Source of the DNA: Antedon mediterranea
Lineage: Eukaryota > Echinodermata > Crinoidea > Comatulida > Antedonidae
DNA length: 64,000 bases
Assembly (NCBI RefSeq): GCF_964355755.1
Contig: NC_092671.1
Coordinates: 37,837,304 to 37,901,303, forward strand
Direction: 5' to 3'
A program made the translations under genes and the position numbers. A model generated the notes under the pieces. The model was not told where the DNA came from. It did not search any database and worked only from the letters and a program-made list of their open reading frames with translations. Below, piece after piece: positions 44,772 through 56,195 of this stretch (within the stretch, counting starts at the first letter, position 1; each line of letters starts with the position of its first letter).

Positions 44772-46440
44772 GTCTTAATTAGCCATAGTTTGATTGTTAA
44801 TTATAGAATCAAGATACATTCGCATTCTGTAAATTGTTTTTGAAGTGTTAGCTTATATTTTGCACTAACGTTAACCAAATCAAAATTAGTCAATCTTTAA
44901 TTATTATCAAATGTTATGACGTAACAAATTGATTTTCCCCAAACTGTAAAGTAGGTCATAATAGAGTAGGACTGTCCACGTTTGTGGATGCGTACTCAAA
45001 TGTAATTTAAATGTAATTAAGTCTATTAATTTATAAAGCACACACGTATTAGTATGTTTTACCATCAGTGTATCTACTAGCCAGCAGACGATAAGTACAT
45101 AGCCTACTTACCAGCATTGACAATGTCTTCGGTTTCCAAAGTTGCACGGGTTGTCCTGATGATGACGTCATCTGTACGCGTATAGTTTAAATCACTCGTA
45201 TAGGCCTAACGTAATTTAAGTTTCGACGTGTAACATATCCCGCCTTTCAGTTTGGCTATTTTAATTGTGATATCATAACTAGCTGCCTATCATTGCGTAG
45301 CCCTCTCGAACGAAGAACAGCCCTGGAGTTATTTGTAGCAAACCGGCCCGGTTGGCTAAAATTTGCACCACGACGAAACCACACACCCAAGTTGCTTAGT
45401 AGCAAACTCAACAACCTCGCTATGTATAAGATAATGTTTCAACTGCTGTTTAAATGTAACAAATACTAATGAGTTTTATATGTTATCTGTTTACTTGTAG
45501 TACAAACATTTAGATATGATTTTATCATTAACCGAAAAGAAATTAATATGAGAAGCATCGTTGACCATATACAATGCATTAGAAATGATCTTTATTAGCG
45601 AATTATATTAAATATTGTAAATCATAATATTGATTTTTTTTTATTATGTCATATGTTAGCGGGTATTAATATTATGTTAATACAATAACAGGTTAGGCCT
45701 GCTATTGATATTACAGCATTAGACTCCGTTAATAATTATAGATAGATGTTTTTTTACAACAGAAGGTCTTAAACAATACAAGGAAGAGTTTATAGTTTTT
45801 AGAGTTTAAGAATAATTATCGTAAACGTCTTTATTGATGAAATTTTAATTTAATTATGATATTATAATAAATATGCTTAGTTATCGAGAACGCTGTAGCC
45901 TCACTGTTGTGTATATTAACACCATTTAAAAGGTAGAATTTCCGAATATCAGACCATTACAATCGGTTACAGTACAAGTTGTGTACAGTATTTGACACTC
46001 ACATCCCCACCCTCACCCCAATATCTAATGCAGAGTAGATACACTCTCTACTTATATTAGTTCATAAGGTGAGTTATATCTGCTATATAACATGTGTCAT
46101 CACATGTTCTCTAAACTGCTTATCAAAGTGTGTAAGTCAATATTAAATATATTTCATTGACATAAAATACCCATGTTGCTACCACCGGCCTTTGATAACA
46201 TGATTTTAAAAGGTATCATATCTGATAATATAATTACGACGAGTAGCAACAGAATTATGATACATTGATAATGTTATCTGGGATGATAGCTACATTCTTT
46301 CAATGAATACATATCTCTATGTAGATAGACCTTATATTTGGGTGAACAGCGATATCAACTCGTTTGTTTTATGTTAAACTCACCAAAATCATGACAAATG
46401 TGTACCGATTGAGAGAAGTTCTGGCATTGTATAGTATACA
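44772..46440. other. AT-rich non-coding DNA
   Basis: No coding signal on either strand and no member of the window's repeat families recognised. Confidence 0.3.
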
Positions 46441-46598
46441 AATAATGAATGTTTATGAGTGTAATGGTACAAATAATGGCACGAGGTGAATGATGAAAGG
46501 TTATATCAACGAGGCGATGAGCCGAGTTGATATAACCTTTCATCATTCACCAAGTGCCATTATTTGTACCATTACACGAATACAAAACATTCATTATT
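46441..46598. mobile_element. long hairpin element (arms ~70 bp)
   Basis: Arms 46441-46510 and 46526-46598 are inverted repeats with few mismatches and a 15-base loop. The inner arm reads GATGAAAGGTTATATCAAC, the outer GGTACAAATAATGGCACGAG. The flank at about 46660-46740 matches, in reverse, 13920-13985 next to a related hairpin. Confidence 0.8.
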
Positions 46599-46860
46599 TG
46601 TTTTATATAACATCTAAATAACAAACAAAAATGTTTCAAAAAGTACTATTTAACGATCGTTGAATAGTGCGTACTATTGCACGCCATGTGACCCACATTC
46701 GTCCAATCAAATGACAGGAATTTATATAGGTGTTATATAATATGGCATAGTAAAGGTCATTAAAGATATATTTTGCCTTATTAATGATTAATGTTTTGTT
46801 GTGAATATGCAATGTCTCATAATAGTTATTTATTTTGACCAAAAACTAGATCAACTAGAA

Positions 46861-48483
46861 TTTAATTCGTCACTTTGACGAATTATAGGTGATCATTTTT
46901 ATCATTTTAATAAAATTAACATTTTTTAAACATGCATGTACGTTAACATACGATCGTTAAAAGTTGATGTACGCCATCCTATGACATGATGCATATACAC
47001 ATAGTGTTGAGTTCTACCTATTATGTGTCATACAATATGTACAGTATATACTGTGTATCTATATACACAGTGTAGCATAGGTGAAATTACGGGACTCATA
47101 TCGTGTTCTAATTTTTTGGTATGATGGAATTTTCAAAATAAACTCGAAGATGCCAATTTCGAAAGATAATGAATTGAGTAAATACATATAAGGATTGGAA
47201 AAAAATTTGACACGTAGAAGCGCAATGCGCGGTCTTTGAAATTTGTATAACTTTGACTAAAGAAATTTAAAAACTACTTTTTAACTTCAACTGGCCATAT
47301 GATAACATCACAACATCCGATAGGCTTCATTTTTATATGAATTCATATCTACATTTCATCAGCTTTCATAATAAGTTATAATCTTCAAGGTCACCTTTAA
47401 TTCTGAAGAGCTATAAGATATTCAAATGTATGGTGTAGCTGAAATTACACAACCTAGGTTATTACGCGTGATGACGTCATTAAAATAAAAATGTTGACAA
47501 CTCATTAGAAGAATAATTAATTGAGCAAGCACATACTAAAAGTTGTGCGAAAATCGGGCTCAAATAACGGAGATGCGCTCTATTGAATGTGATAACCCAC
47601 ACAAAAAGATAAAAATTCCTAATTTTTAAATTCAAGTGGCCATTTGATGACGTCATACCATTTTGTACGTCTAATGTGTATATACATTTGTATCTACAAC
47701 TTATTGGCTTCCATAATAAGTTAAAAAAATTGGGGGTCACCTGCCATTCTGAAGAGTTATATTCATTTTAAAAAGTCCTTATTTTTTACCATTTTTAGCA
47801 CTTTTGTACAATTAGTGTGCGCATTTTGTCATTTTTAACGTGCTCGTATAGCGTTATTTTAAGTCGGAATGAACTCAAAATTGGTGAATGTACTAAGGAT
47901 TGTGAGTAGAATGTGATTTATACATCAAATTTTATTTTTTACGCATTTTAAGAATCGTGCGCACAAAAACGCATTTTTGCGCAGTAATTTTTTGAAACGC
48001 GCAAATGGCCTAATTCATGCTCTAAATTGATCAAAACCTAATTTTGCGCGTTTTAAATTTTTAACGCGCGATTTCACGTGCATGACCTTGAAACGCGCAA
48101 CTTTTTATTTGCTAATATTTTTACCCTTGACCTGAAGTTTACCTGTAGTGAATTTCATTAATATGTCATAATGAATTATGGAGATATGATTGATAATGAA
48201 TCAATCAAATAATGAATGAATCAATCAATCAATCAATAATGTGATTTCACAAAATGGCGTATAAATGACGTCACGGATGAATGATCACGCTGGAAAGCTC
48301 ATTAGGATTAAGTTATATTATTTGAAAGATATTCTGAAATTTTGGTAATCATTGATATTAAACTTTTTGAGATAATTGTTACACAAAATAGTGTACAGAA
48401 ACAATAAAAAGAAAAAAAAAAGAAAAATAATAAAGATTTCATACAATAACAATAGGTGATCATTTTATTCTAAATGATCACCT
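46861..48483. mobile_element. 1.6-kb non-autonomous element, copy G2
   Basis: Starts with the palindrome ATTCGTCACTTTGACGAAT followed by AGGTGATCATTTT and ends with a hairpin AGGTGATCATTT...AAATGATCACCT (48454-48483). Internal GCGC/ACGCG-rich segments match 21.2-22.7 kb in reverse (for example AACGTGCTCGTATAGCGTTA). No open frame of note. Confidence 0.55.
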
Positions 48484-48670
48484 AAAAAGAAATATTTACC
48501 TGAAAAAATGCAAATAGAACTTTCAGACAATGAGTTTTTTGGTTAGAAATAATTTTTTTTTCTTTATATATATAGGTGTGAAAAATTCATTAAAACTGCA
48601 AAATGGCCTATTAAAAGTCTGATTTTATTAATCTTCATTTGTCGTGTTTTTGGGGGACAATACATCTTTA
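48484..48670 (+). mobile_element. family-F MITE, 5'-truncated copy abutting element G2
   Basis: Begins at AAATATTTACCTGAAAAAAT and ends in GGGGGACAATACATCTTTA. The left end is replaced by the terminal hairpin of G2 at 48483. Confidence 0.6.
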
Positions 48671-48758
48671 AATGTAAATGTAGGCCGGTAGATAATGTGT
48701 AATGGCGTACTGTAATTAAAGTATGTGGGTTAGACCTCGGAGTTACAAGTAACATACG

Positions 48759-48923
48759 TAAAGCTCTGTCTGCACTATCAAACTTTATGTGACAACAAAT
48801 GTGATGTGCCCATATATGGACATGATGATGTCATATCACTACCATATTTAAGCATATCACTACCGTATTTGGGCACATCACACTTTTTTGTCAAACTAGT
48901 TTAATAGTGTGGACAGACCTTTA
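48759..48923 (-). mobile_element. family-A MITE copy 23
   Basis: TAAAGCTCTGTCTGCACTAT to ATAGTGTGGACAGACCTTTA. Confidence 0.88.
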
Positions 48924-49272
48924 TATAAAGTATGATTCAAGTTTATTAACATTCAATAGGCAGGCTATTTTCTGTTTTCACTCGCGATCGAAAAATGACA
49001 ATTCTAAATACAGTATTTATTTCGTATAGAATAAATTATGGATATGCCTATATTTACAGTGTTTTATTGATAAATAAAATCGATTAAAATATAATATAAT
49101 TATGTAATTCATGTCCTCATAACTTCGTATTACTTATTGTTTTTTTAAGGGTCTCGGCTTAAAAGCTTTGCTTATTTTCAGTTTCTATTTCCATAACTTA
49201 TTTTGATTATATAGGCCTATATTTGTACATATCCTTAGTTTTATGGAATAAATTGATTTAGATTGATTGTAT

Positions 49273-50664
49273 TTAAGATGATTGGGGATCGTCTGCACTT
49301 TCAGTGACGTCATTCTGTTTGCCGTTATTCCCATCGTCGATTCCGCCAAATTTAACCACACTGGCCGCTTCCATTTCAACCATTGCATCACTTGCCCGCT
49401 GACGTAGATGAGTTATAGTAGGAGCCCGCGGAAGCTGATAACTACTATCACTACCGGCATAGAAGCTTGGCGGTGGACCCACTGCCGATCTCGACAGTAG
49501 AGGGGGTGCGAAATAGTTGGCGTAGTGTTTGTCCTTATTGTCAACAACCTCAATATCAACTTCAGCACTAGGTATCGTTATGTATTCCGTCACGTCAAAT
49601 TTAACACCTTTCCGAGCCTTTTTCTTTTTCTCTTCTTCCATTATTTGTGAGCGAAGATCAGAGAAGTTTAAAAAGAATCCAAGTCCGTCTGGGACACCGA
49701 ACGCACTTATTCTACGGCGACGCGATGCCGCCGGCGGTTGACTTTCTTCCATATCAATGGTGCTCTTACGTCGCTCTGATAACTTTTCGCGGTTTAACTC
49801 ACCCCTAGCGATATTCCCGTCGGCTATATTATGTTGTATATCTCTAGAATCCATATCGGGTAAAAGTCGTTCTACTAATGTAAGAGCCGAGAGGTTTTCC
49901 GTATTAATTCCTATTGTTTCGTAATTCGATTCGTTCCACGCTCCGTAATATTTACGTTTATGAACTTTATCGCAATTGAAGCAATGTTTAGGCCCAAGAA
50001 CGTCACACCATTCCATCGACAAGGCGTTCATTTTGTTCGACGTTCGCTGACGCATTACCGAAGATTCCCGAACGCATGGTTTTCTTCGTATGATTTCGGA
50101 ATAATAACAAGGGTCAATGCCCGGGTCAATGTTAGATGACGTTGCAATGTCTGGACACATTGTCTTAGCACTATGACACCGCAGAGTCCTATTCACACAT
50201 CTATGTCGTTCAGTCGACATCGATTGATATTCTTGTTCATTTGCGATTGAAACTAAATCAATTGCGTTCAAGTCTATACTGTCATCCTCAAAACTTCTGT
50301 TCAACCTTGGTGGCGCTGTTGTACTCCTATGATATCGACTGGTACGAACTTTTGATCTGGATTGCGGCGGAGTTCCTCTCCACCAAATGTTATTTTCCTC
50401 TAATGTTATAGATTTGTCCCTCTGTAATTCGACGGATTTTCCTAAATGTGGGAAATATTTCTGCACAGACGATTGAGTTCGTACGGGATTGCTTTTTCTT
50501 GATTTAATTTCATACCAGGTTTGATCAATCGAGAACTCTTTTTTCGGCATAACTGATGGTTTGTTAGGCCTTTGATTCGCACTTGTAGAACATAAGAGAT
50601 CACGGTGCAATGGATCAAATTTTAGTGTTGATTTTGTTTTCACATTCCCTTCACTCACCACCAT
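49273..50664 (-). CDS. uncharacterised protein with an RVxF-like motif, 463 residues, intronless coding region
   Basis: I do not recognise it. The ATG lies 8 bases after an acceptor (GTTGTTTATTTTCAG), so the 5' UTR is spliced and the start is well set. Composition is Ser/Arg/Lys-rich, probably disordered. Visible features are HCFNCDKVHKRKYYG around residue 225 (a CxxC with neighbouring His, too small for a known zinc finger), RRRRISAFG (a basic, kinase-site-like stretch), an EEEKKKKARK charged run, KGVKF at 352-356 (fits the protein phosphatase 1 docking pattern) followed by DVTEYITIPSAEVDIEV, and RQRASDAM near the end. The segment KAR-GVKFDV resembles KARTVRFNV of the 383-residue protein at 56196-57347, the only hint of kinship among these genes. 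Function unknown. Confidence 0.77.
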   Translation of the reverse strand: MVVSEGNVKTKSTLKFDPLHRDLLCSTSANQRPNKPSVMPKKEFSIDQTWYEIKSRKSNPVRTQSSVQKYFPHLGKSVELQRDKSITLEENNIWWRGTPPQSRSKVRTSRYHRSTTAPPRLNRSFEDDSIDLNAIDLVSIANEQEYQSMSTERHRCVNRTLRCHSAKTMCPDIATSSNIDPGIDPCYYSEIIRRKPCVRESSVMRQRTSNKMNALSMEWCDVLGPKHCFNCDKVHKRKYYGAWNESNYETIGINTENLSALTLVERLLPDMDSRDIQHNIADGNIARGELNREKLSERRKSTIDMEESQPPAASRRRRISAFGVPDGLGFFLNFSDLRSQIMEEEKKKKARKGVKFDVTEYITIPSAEVDIEVVDNKDKHYANYFAPPLLSRSAVGPPPSFYAGSDSSYQLPRAPTITHLRQRASDAMVEMEAASVVKFGGIDDGNNGKQNDVTESADDPQSS

Positions 50665-51384
50665 GCTTTTTCCTGAAAATAAACAACAATAATTAACATA
50701 AGAATCAGAATTAATAACAATAATGTGGAGAGTCGATAATGTTCAATGTAATTATTGACATTTCGTCAGCACGTGACAAGCACAAACAGGTTTCATTACG
50801 AAATAAAAATCCACACCATTGTCGCACCTTGATTCTCATACAAGCTAGTGTAAAGATAATATATTGTCCCCCTAACAAAATAATGTTGTTAATTTTTTTT
50901 TAATATGCCATTTTAATGTCACGTAATAGTTATTGACTTAAAAAAAACAGGATCGAAAAGAAAAATTATTTTCCTGAAAAAAAATACCTGTCTGTCAGAC
51001 AATGTTTTTTTTTTTTAAATTGTATTCATGTTTTTTTAACGAAATAAATAAAGATTGAATTGAATTTAAATTAACTCACTACCCGTTTTAATGTCGTGCA
51101 TACAATTCGTATAATTGCCATGCTCTTTGTACCGAAATATAAATTCTTGATTGACAATAATGTTTGTTTTAGAAATAAATTGCATTAAACAATAGACAAT
51201 TAAAGCAGAATTCAATTAAAACTATTGTACTAATGAGCTTTGGCCGTAATTAAACATTATAAATTCTTTTATCAGGTCTAACTGTCGTTTATTCATTTTG
51301 GGCATAAGAAAGAAGAAGATCAATAAGAAGATCAATATCAAGTTCAGATATTCGGGAACGGATACCGGTATCGGGCTGCGTAAG
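50665..51384. other. upstream non-coding DNA of the 463-residue gene
   Basis: Holds the presumed 5' UTR intron and a truncated family-F MITE (50852-51010). A LINE-like tail (AATAAATAAAGATTGAATTG) lies at about 51045-51065. Confidence 0.3.
50852..51010 (+). mobile_element. family-F MITE, 3'-truncated copy
   Basis: Left end AATATATTGTCCCCCTAAC and interior CTGTCTGTCAGACAATG are present; the right end is lost near a LINE-like tail. Confidence 0.55.
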
Positions 51385-51566
51385 GGCCAATTCAGACTGC
51401 GTAGTACGACGAGGCCCGACGAAACGTCTTGACTCGCCGGTGCTGTCTGAGTTGAATCCCGACGAGACGATTCGTCTTCAGATAGCGTCGTGCGTCGTTT
51501 TTAGGTCGTCGGCATGAGAATATTAAACATGTTTAATTTGTTTCCCGACGCAGTCTGAGTTGATAG
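51385..51566. mobile_element. palindromic element with ends CAATTCAGACTGCG
   Basis: Left end CCAATTCAGACTGCG (51387) and right end GACGCAGTCTGAGTTG (51547-51566) are inverted repeats; CGACGA-rich interior. Single copy in this window. Confidence 0.5.
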
Positions 51567-51989
51567 TTGCTTTTGACGAAACTGAACGTTCGGTGTTAAT
51601 TAAAAAAATATATATATTTTTAAAGCATTAACAACAACAACATTAGGCATAGGCCTAATGTTTAATAGGCCTTTTTGTTAGGCGGTCCATCACATACATT
51701 TGTATTAGATTTCTCCGCTTAGATAAACGTTATTCTAGAAATCTAAACTCAAAGGAGGCAACGTTTTATAGTATGTCACTATCAATATTCTCGTTTATTG
51801 AGCATTATTTAGGTCGCCGCCGCTGCTGCAATCAATACCGAATGTGTGCCATTATTCCTGTACGAAATCTCAACAACATTTTGTAATTAGCTACGGTACA
51901 TAAGCACCATTCAACTATTCAAATGGTTTCATTTTAAAACAAATTTCGTAACTACTATACCACTACAAACCTTAAATGCTATTCTCACT

Positions 51990-52330
51990 ATAGTTAGTCA
52001 CCTAAGTTTCACTAAACTACTTTGTATATAGCTTACCACAAACTTATACTGGTTCTATGATGGTTTAGTCTACCACACACCTGTGGTTCTAATATACTAT
52101 AGGTTTAGTTTACCACAAAGCTATACCGGTTCTAGTACTAGGTTTAGTTGACCACAAACCTATACTCATGGTTCTACTATCTATGGTTTAGCCTACCACA
52201 AACCCTATATTGGTTTTAATGCAATATGTTTAGCTTTATACCACAAACCTTTACTGGTTCAACTCCCGGTTCTACTATGGTTTGCTTACCACAAACATAG
52301 GTTCTACGATAGAGGTTTAGTTTGTACCAA
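51990..52330. repeat. degenerate ~55-bp minisatellite
   Basis: Six or so poorly conserved units, each with GGTTTAG-CTACCACAAACC-TA and a GGTTCTA element. Spacing varies between about 45 and 65 bp. Confidence 0.6.
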
Positions 52331-53166
52331 AATGTTCTAAGCGTCAACACTCTAACCTTTTACAATTGCAGGCAGATGAATGAATGGACTAAAATCCACA
52401 ATTGGAAATTGGCTTTGCAGACTAAAGTCTATACCTGCTGGTCGTCTGTTTTCAACTAGCGGCGGGAGAAGTTGCTCCTTTACTACGTGAAGTTTAATAG
52501 ATTCCTTTTTGTACACTGTCATTTTGTTACATTGTTGAAACCAATGGTCTCTGATCACATAAAGCAGCTTATCACATAAGCCCCCATTACTGTACACTGA
52601 TAAAACATCATTAAGATTTTATAGTAGATTATTGCGGTCATGTTTGGGGAATTTTTAAATCACCTGTTAACAATGTTCATTGGTTATACTAAACAAATAA
52701 AAATATATAGCAATCTGGGTAACATAAAATATGATGTTTAATTTTCTGAGGGGCCTATACCGTAACGGTCGCCCATAGTTACAACGACGTACTTTTAAAG
52801 GACTCAAATATCTCTGAATTCTTTTAACTTTTTTTTATTCAACAGAACATTTAATACATTATTTTCCTTAAATTAACTTTTGATACTTTCAAATTGGAAA
52901 TTCCATTTTCGAAGATGCTATATCTAGATAAATAATAGTATTGTTTTACCAAGAATTATATGCTGCATGCTTGAGCATTAAATAATATTGCTTAATATTA
53001 AAACCTATCGTCTTACATACCATATAAGCTTAATAGCAGTTGCTTCCATTTAAAGACCAGTTGTAGGACCGGAATGTTAGGTGTCTTTATCAGTTTGTTT
53101 TCAATTAAAATCACTTTGAATGGTTAGGATATAAAATGACCCTTACCGTACATAAGAGAAATTCAG
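52331..53166. other. AT-rich non-coding DNA
   Basis: No gene or recognised repeat. Confidence 0.3.
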
Positions 53167-53338
53167 GTAGTAGCGTAACGTCTATGAGCGGTCACTGGCT
53201 ACACGAGAGCTTATGGGGGACTCTGAGCAGTGCCCAGAGGAAAAGGCATTAAAATATGTCGAAAAGGGCTAAAACCGGCCAAGGGCACTTATAAGGGTTC
53301 CCAAACCAGGGGCATCAGTTCTCTACGTTACGCCATTG
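53167..53338 (+). mobile_element. family-E element, copy 2
   Basis: Opposite orientation to copy 1; ends TAGTAGCGTAACG and CTACGTTACGCCATTGA. Contains AAAATATGTCGAAAAGGGCT. Confidence 0.65.
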
Positions 53339-53650
53339 AATTCAGGGAGAATTACACGGTGATAGGGCCTTCCAAATTAAGTAGTGGTGACAGAAATGTA
53401 CCCAGCCTGCAACATGACCAAACCATGACAGATTATAATTGTAGCATGAATAACCTATTTTAAGTACCCTTGTATCCTATTTGAACATTGTTCAATTGGT
53501 GTGTCTATTGATTGTCAAGTACCCTTACGTTACGTGAAAGGTCGCACCATTATAAATGATCGTAAACAAACTATCTTTGTATATTAAATAGTTCCTCAGG
53601 ATTAGTATTTTTAATGGGATAAATATATTGTGTTTTAATGTTCTCGTCCT

Positions 53651-53830
53651 AAAGCGTGGTTCCCACTAGCGACGCAACACAAGGACGTAACGCAACGCAA
53701 GTGAATTGACCAATCACAAGCGATGGCTTATTCGCGTGTGATTGCTGTCTATAACTTCGCTTGTCATTGGTTAAAACGCTTGCGTTGCGTTTACGTCCTT
53801 GCGTTAGGTTCTAGTGGGAACCAAGCTTTA
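53651..53830. mobile_element. family-B MITE, copy 3
   Basis: Nearly identical to 34141-34337 except for a few substitutions and two short deletions, one removing a repeated TCTAGCGTTACGT segment. High identity suggests recent activity. Confidence 0.8.
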
Positions 53831-53940
53831 TGACCATTTACACACAAGGCGTGGATAGAAGATAGATACAGATTCTACGTGGGACAAGCTACGCGGTTTT
53901 CCGCTTACCATTACCGCTCGTCTGTGTAAATTAGCCTTGT
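53831..53940. mobile_element. small inverted-repeat element abutting the family-B MITE
   Basis: Ends GACCATTTACACACAAGGCG and CGTCTGTGTAAATTAGCC form imperfect inverted repeats. The TTTACAC ends recall the larger element at 18273-18676. Confidence 0.4.
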
Positions 53941-55181
53941 GTAGGCCTATTTTGGATTGGATAAACATTGTTGGCGCTCGAGAAATTAAGCTGAACGGCA
54001 CCGTGCCACATGGTGAAAATTGGGCCTACCTGTAAAGGTACTTCTGCTACTACTTTCACCTCTTTTTGAACTAAAAATGTGTATGATTATTTTGTATTTA
54101 TAACTATTTTAAAGACATTTACAGCAGCTGGTTTTTAGTCTAATAATAACTACTAAATTTCCGCTTGTGAGGAACGAAGGAATACTGCTCGACATATACT
54201 AGTCGTATGTCATTTATATGTAAATAACATTGATTTAAAATTATATATTTTATGTAATGGTATAAATTGTGTCTTAATAGAGGCAACTGAGCAATTTAAT
54301 TTTATCTATGTTTATATTATCTTTCATCTAACCATGGAAAAATAAATTAGTATAACTTATTTTTCCATGATCTAACAAATGGAGAAATAAAATTGTACCG
54401 GTAGTAAGTAATGTCAGGATTATAGAAGAATTAAATGTTTGCAATGAAAGATCGAAATAAAAATTTTTTATAAAAACGTCTAAATGATAATTTCTATTAT
54501 TGACATAAACCTAACGTGAATAAATGAAAATAAAATCGTACCGGTAGTAAATAATGTCAGGGATTATAGAGGGGAAGTTAATGTTTGTAATTGAAAATTC
54601 GAAATAAAAGTGTTGATATAAAGGTAATGATAGGCCTAATATCTATTATTTACACAAACCTAACGTGACTACTATACACAAAAGGTCGGCCTAACAATGC
54701 TTTTTTGTGACCTGTGCTTAGTTACACTTCACAATCGACAATTTCCTTAACAACAATGTTAATTGTACTTGTTGATAACTTTAGTGTTACATCGTAGCCT
54801 AACCACTCGGCACACATTAACTAAAATATCAAACTTATATATTAAGCCAGTAAAAGTATGTGCCTACTCACCTTAGGCCTATAGATCATGTTTACTCGAT
54901 CCCTTCTTTCTACGTTAGTATACGTGGCTATTGATAATTTCACCGAGTTGTCAATAAACAGCTTTTCATCTGCTCAAAGGCAGGATTAAGGGTTCAATTA
55001 AAACACTATTCAAACACGTTTTTTGTGATTTAAATTCGACTATATAGCGCCACCTTCTGTTTGTGTAAACAATGAAGTAGAACTGTAAATGTATCTGATA
55101 TTGATTTAAAAAAAGTGCAATAGGCCTACAAGTCAACCAATGTAGGCTAGGCTTCTCTTGATCATCATAATCAGTGGTGTA
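53941..55181. other. AT-rich non-coding DNA
   Basis: A diverged direct duplication is visible (about 54370-54500 and 54520-54660; shared TACCGGTAGTAA-TAATGTCAGG). No coding signal. Confidence 0.35.
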
Positions 55182-55364
55182 AAGCAGAGGCATGATGCCC
55201 CTGGATGTAGGAACCCTACGTGGCCCTCCAACGCTGGAGGCCTCGGGCGTTTGTAGCACAAAACAAATATTAATGTCTGTTTTCTTCTGGGCAATTGCAC
55301 TGCTCAGCCCCCCCCCCCCCCCCATTTAGCCAGTGAGCCCTCATCATAGTCGTTACGCCACTGA
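55182..55364 (-). mobile_element. family-E element, copy 3
   Basis: Ends CAGTGGTGTAAAGC and GTCGTTACGCCACTGA, with a run of C near 55310 and CCTCCAACGCTGGAGGCCTC inside. Confidence 0.7.
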
Positions 55365-56025
55365 GCATAATGCTTGTTTATTAGAGTTCCCATTCGGTGT
55401 GTAAGCGTCATCGTGCAATATCCATGAAAATTCGGATGTTCATAATTATATACTTTAGCCCAATCACCGTCGTGTCTTGTCGAGTCATGCGCATCGTGCA
55501 TTAAATCTGTGTGTGTCAGAGAGGTCGAGAGATCATGTTACATACTGGTCATTAGGTTACTCCATAGATAGTATAAGTTCAATTTATGATATCTATGTTT
55601 TGTACAGAGTAAAACTTCTCCCGGTTGTATTAGGATTTAGGGCACTAGTCAGTTGGGTTCTGTGAGTCGCTTATTTTACAGTATGTAATTATATTAAGTT
55701 ATTGCTTATTCTTTCGCTAATAAATATAAAAATACAAAAAGTTTTTAAATTACATTGTCTTTAAATACAATTCTTTATTCAATATATCGCTCTAAATTTA
55801 TTTTCAGTAATGACACAACAACGGCAATAACACACCATAACATACAAAATTAGTGTTAAATAGATTTATAGTGAGCAATGCTTATTCGATTCTATGTTGA
55901 ATGCAAACTACAACACCGGGTGCTGTATATGGCACGGAGATAATTGAGGATTTTTGGTACAGTTAACGTTGAAAAGGGGGTAAAAAAAACAATCATGGGT
56001 TGTGTGAAGAACTTTTCGTTTACTA
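55365..56025. other. non-coding DNA downstream of the 383-residue gene
   Basis: No gene or clear repeat. The family-A MITE at 56026 separates it from the gene's stop codon. Confidence 0.3.
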
Positions 56026-56170
56026 TAAAGCTCTGTTTACACTACCAAATTTGATGTGCCCATATATGGACACGATGATGTCATATCACTACCATATTTA
56101 GACATATCACTACCATATTTGGCCACATCACACTTTTTTTGCCAAACTAGTTTGATAGTGTAGACAGAGC
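56026..56170 (-). mobile_element. family-A MITE copy 24
   Basis: TAAAGCTCTGTTTACACTAC to GATAGTGTAGACAGAGC; ends 25 bp from the stop codon of the 383-residue gene, so it is probably in that gene's 3' UTR. Confidence 0.88.
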
Positions 56171-56195
56171 AAAAAAGAATTGAAGAACTTTTCGT

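Noticed and set aside
53230-53463. 77-codon + strand open frame
   Set aside because: Most of it lies inside a family-E element also found at 3942, 55182 and 59432.
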